Below are positions 12,281-14,025 of a stretch of DNA of 14,025 bases, in pieces. Made by a program: the position numbers and the translations under genes. Origin of the DNA: Spirochaetaceae bacterium (GTDB taxonomy: Bacteria > Spirochaetota > Spirochaetia > Treponematales > Breznakiellaceae); contig JAIRXO010000251.1 in the NCBI GenBank assembly GCA_031268255.1, positions 1 through 14,025 of the forward strand, written 5' to 3'. The first letter of the stretch is position 1. Each line of letters begins with the position of its first letter. The notes below the pieces were generated by a model. It saw only the letters and a list, made by a program, of their open reading frames with translations, did not search any database and was not told the DNA's origin.

Positions 12281-13924
12281 TCAGTAATCCATACCTCCCA
12301 TGCCGCCCATACCGCCGCCGGGCATGGCAGGGGCTTCCTTCTTCTCGGGAATGTCGGTAATGGCACATTCGGTGGTGAGGAGCAGGCTGGCTATTGAGGC
12401 GGCGTTCTGCAGGGCAGAGCGGGTAACTTTTGCAGGATCAATGATGCCCGCTTTTACCATATCAACCCATTCCAGTTTGGCCGCGTCAAACCCAATGCCC
12501 TTTTTCTCGGATTTTGCCTTGTCGGCAATGACCGCACCATCAAGGCCGGCGTTCTCGGCAATCTGGCGTATGGGTTCCTCAAGAGCACGTTTGACAATTT
12601 TGAACCCGATTTTTTCATCGTCAGTGAGGGCCGCGGTATCAGCTTTGTCCAGGGCTATGGCCGCCTGGATCAGGGCCAATTCACCTCCGGGCACTATGCC
12701 TTCCTCAATGGCCGCCCTGGTGGCGGAAAGGGCATCTTCGACCCGGTGTTTCTTTTCTTTCAGTTCAACTTCAGTCGCCGCGCCGACATTGATTACCGCG
12801 ACGCCGCCGGCCAGTTTGGCAAGCCGCTCCTGAAGCTTCTCGCGGTCATAATCAGAAGTTGTTTCTTCAATCTGGGCCTTGATCTGGGCAATGCGGTCCT
12901 GAATGTCCTTCTGTTTACCCGCGCCATTGATAACAGTGGTGTTGTCTTTATCAATTTTGATGGTCTTGGCCTTGCCCAACTGGGAAATATCGGTATTTTC
13001 AAGTTTAAGGCCCAATTCCTCGGAAATGACCTCGCCGCCGGTAAGAATGGCAATATCTTCCAGCATGGCCTTGCGGCGGTCGCCAAAACCAGGCGCCTTG
13101 ACCGCGCAGGTCCTGAGGGTTCCCCTAAGGCTGTTCACTACCAGAGTGGAGAGGGCTTCGCCGTCTACATCTTCCGCGATGATGAGCAGGGGCTTGCCGC
13201 TTTGGGCGACTTTTTCCAGCAGGGGAAGCATGTCTTTCATAGAAGAAACTTTTTTATCATGGATAAGGATATAGACATCCTCATAGACACTGGTCATGGT
13301 ATCCCGGTCGGTGACGAAATACGCGGAGATATACCCCCGGTCAAACTGCATACCTTCGACAAATTCGATGGTTGTGTCCATGGTTTTTGATTCTTCAACG
13401 GTTATGACGCCGTCTTTACCGACTTTTTCCATGGCGTCGGCAATAGTATTGCCGATTTCAGCGTCATTGTTGGCGGAAACCGAAGCGACATGGGAAATTT
13501 CTTCCTTATCCTTGATTTCTTTGGAATTTTTCTTAATTTCCTCTACGGCGATTTCAACCGCTTTGTCGATACCCCGTTTGAGTTCAATGGGGGTCATGCC
13601 GGCGGCAACGGATTTGAGGCCCTCTTTTACGAGTGAATAGGCCAGCACCGTGGCGGTGGTTGTGCCGTCGCCTGCCACATCATTGGTTTTGGTGGCCACT
13701 TCTTTCAGAAGCTGGGCGCCCATATTCTCATACGGGTCGGCCAGTTCGACTTCCTTGGCTACCGAAACCCCGTCTTTAGTGACGGTAGGGGCGCCAAATT
13801 TCTTGTCCAAAAGGACATTTCGTCCCTTGGGGCCAAGGGTAACCTTGACGGCCTTGGAGATTTGCTCGACCCCCGCGAGCAGTTTGCGGCGGGCCTCTTC
13901 GTTGAACAATAACTGTTTCGCCAT
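12281..13924 (-). CDS. groEL: 60-kDa chaperonin GroEL (Hsp60)
   Basis: GroEL forms a cytoplasmic double ring of 14 subunits that folds proteins in an ATP- and GroES-dependent cycle. The 547-aa product has the normal family length and begins MAKQLLFNEEARRKLLAGV. The nucleotide-binding motifs are present: VTLGPKGRNV at about 28-37 and VAGDGTTTATVLA at 83-95. The apical and equatorial domains are complete, and the C-terminal GGM repeats (PGGGMGGMGGMDY) close the protein. The usual GGGVA near residue 415 reads GGELA, a mild variation. A GGAG/GAGGAG about 10-15 nt before the ATG serves as ribosome-binding site. groES is not in the 100 bp upstream, so it is either further away or encoded elsewhere. 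No repeat copies lie in this gene. Confidence 0.98.
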   Translation of the reverse strand: MAKQLLFNEEARRKLLAGVEQISKAVKVTLGPKGRNVLLDKKFGAPTVTKDGVSVAKEVELADPYENMGAQLLKEVATKTNDVAGDGTTTATVLAYSLVKEGLKSVAAGMTPIELKRGIDKAVEIAVEEIKKNSKEIKDKEEISHVASVSANNDAEIGNTIADAMEKVGKDGVITVEESKTMDTTIEFVEGMQFDRGYISAYFVTDRDTMTSVYEDVYILIHDKKVSSMKDMLPLLEKVAQSGKPLLIIAEDVDGEALSTLVVNSLRGTLRTCAVKAPGFGDRRKAMLEDIAILTGGEVISEELGLKLENTDISQLGKAKTIKIDKDNTTVINGAGKQKDIQDRIAQIKAQIEETTSDYDREKLQERLAKLAGGVAVINVGAATEVELKEKKHRVEDALSATRAAIEEGIVPGGELALIQAAIALDKADTAALTDDEKIGFKIVKRALEEPIRQIAENAGLDGAVIADKAKSEKKGIGFDAAKLEWVDMVKAGIIDPAKVTRSALQNAASIASLLLTTECAITDIPEKKEAPAMPGGGMGGMGGMDY

Positions 13925-14025
13925 AATCCTTTTTCTCCTCCGGACTCCTGTCCGCTATTACCGGAACCGGGGCAAACAGACTCTCTTGCCCGCGAATAAC
14001 CGGTATTGTATGAAATTGAGTATCG
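13925..14025 (-). promoter_or_regulatory. groEL leader with hairpin near the ribosome-binding site
   Basis: On the - strand, CGGAC-AGGA-GTCCG forms a 5-bp hairpin directly before the GGAGGAG ribosome-binding site, which could tune translation. A TACAAT box, a possible -10, lies about 70 nt upstream of the ATG (near 13990-14010), with the matching -35 probably beyond the window. I see no CIRCE element (TTAGCACTC-N9-GAGTGCTAA) here, so HrcA control from this site is not supported. Confidence 0.35.

Noticed and set aside
12746..13390. A 214-aa frame on the + strand opposite groEL
   Set aside because: It is antisense to groEL and has no family-like motifs.
13925..14025. CIRCE/HrcA operator upstream of groEL
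   Set aside because: The TTAGCACTC-N9-GAGTGCTAA pattern is not present in the 100 bp visible; it could be further upstream.

Overview
The window most likely comes from a spirochaete of the genus Treponema, probably one of the higher-GC gut-associated relatives. This is inferred from the roughly half-GC composition and the style of the housekeeping proteins (Rel, RF1, PrmC, GroEL, a YbiT-type ABC-F protein). No 16S or other decisive marker is present, so the genus call is a judgement.

Layout. At 1-770 (+) lies a phosphonate-type ABC permease (PhnE family) split by an apparent one-base frameshift. At 771-1145 is a gene-free stretch with hairpins and a short direct repeat. At 1146-5626 (-) is a tightly packed translation and stress operon, read right to left: a 56-aa cysteine-containing ORF, prfA (release factor 1), prmC (the methyltransferase acting on release-factor GGQ) and rel ((p)ppGpp synthetase). 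These genes overlap or nearly touch. At 5726-7743 (+) is a divergent two-gene unit: a one-span membrane protein, then a large low-complexity lipoprotein with a C-terminal TPR-like domain, joined by an ATGA overlap. At 7828-11217 (-) are a DEAD-box RNA helicase and, 3 nt downstream, an ABC-F ATPase. At 11496-12014 (+) is an intact-looking single-domain Y1/HUH transposase of the REP-associated (RAYT) type. At 12281-13924 (-) is groEL, with a strong intrinsic terminator behind it.

The most striking signal is not a gene. The 10-mer GGGACAGAGC (extended form RGGGACAGAGCTT) occurs 21 times exactly on either strand between 3646 and 11441, with further one-mismatch copies, and is absent from the flanks. 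About 0.03 exact copies would be expected by chance in the whole window. Copies lie between genes and inside genes. Inside genes they fall in variable segments (PrmC insertions, the lipoprotein's low-complexity region, the helicase tail, the start of the second ABC-F domain). They are read in several frames and both orientations (GQS, GDRA, GTE, ALS, SSVP), so the conserved thing is the DNA, not a peptide. This looks like a dispersed short repeat, comparable in size to DNA-uptake sequences, and I do not recognise it as described.

Other points: Rel carries a broken HD hydrolase motif (HG instead of HD) but an intact synthetase; the ABC-F protein has coherently lost the parts of one of its two ATP sites; and two divergent genes around 5630-5726 have -10-like boxes so close to their start codons that leaderless transcripts are possible.
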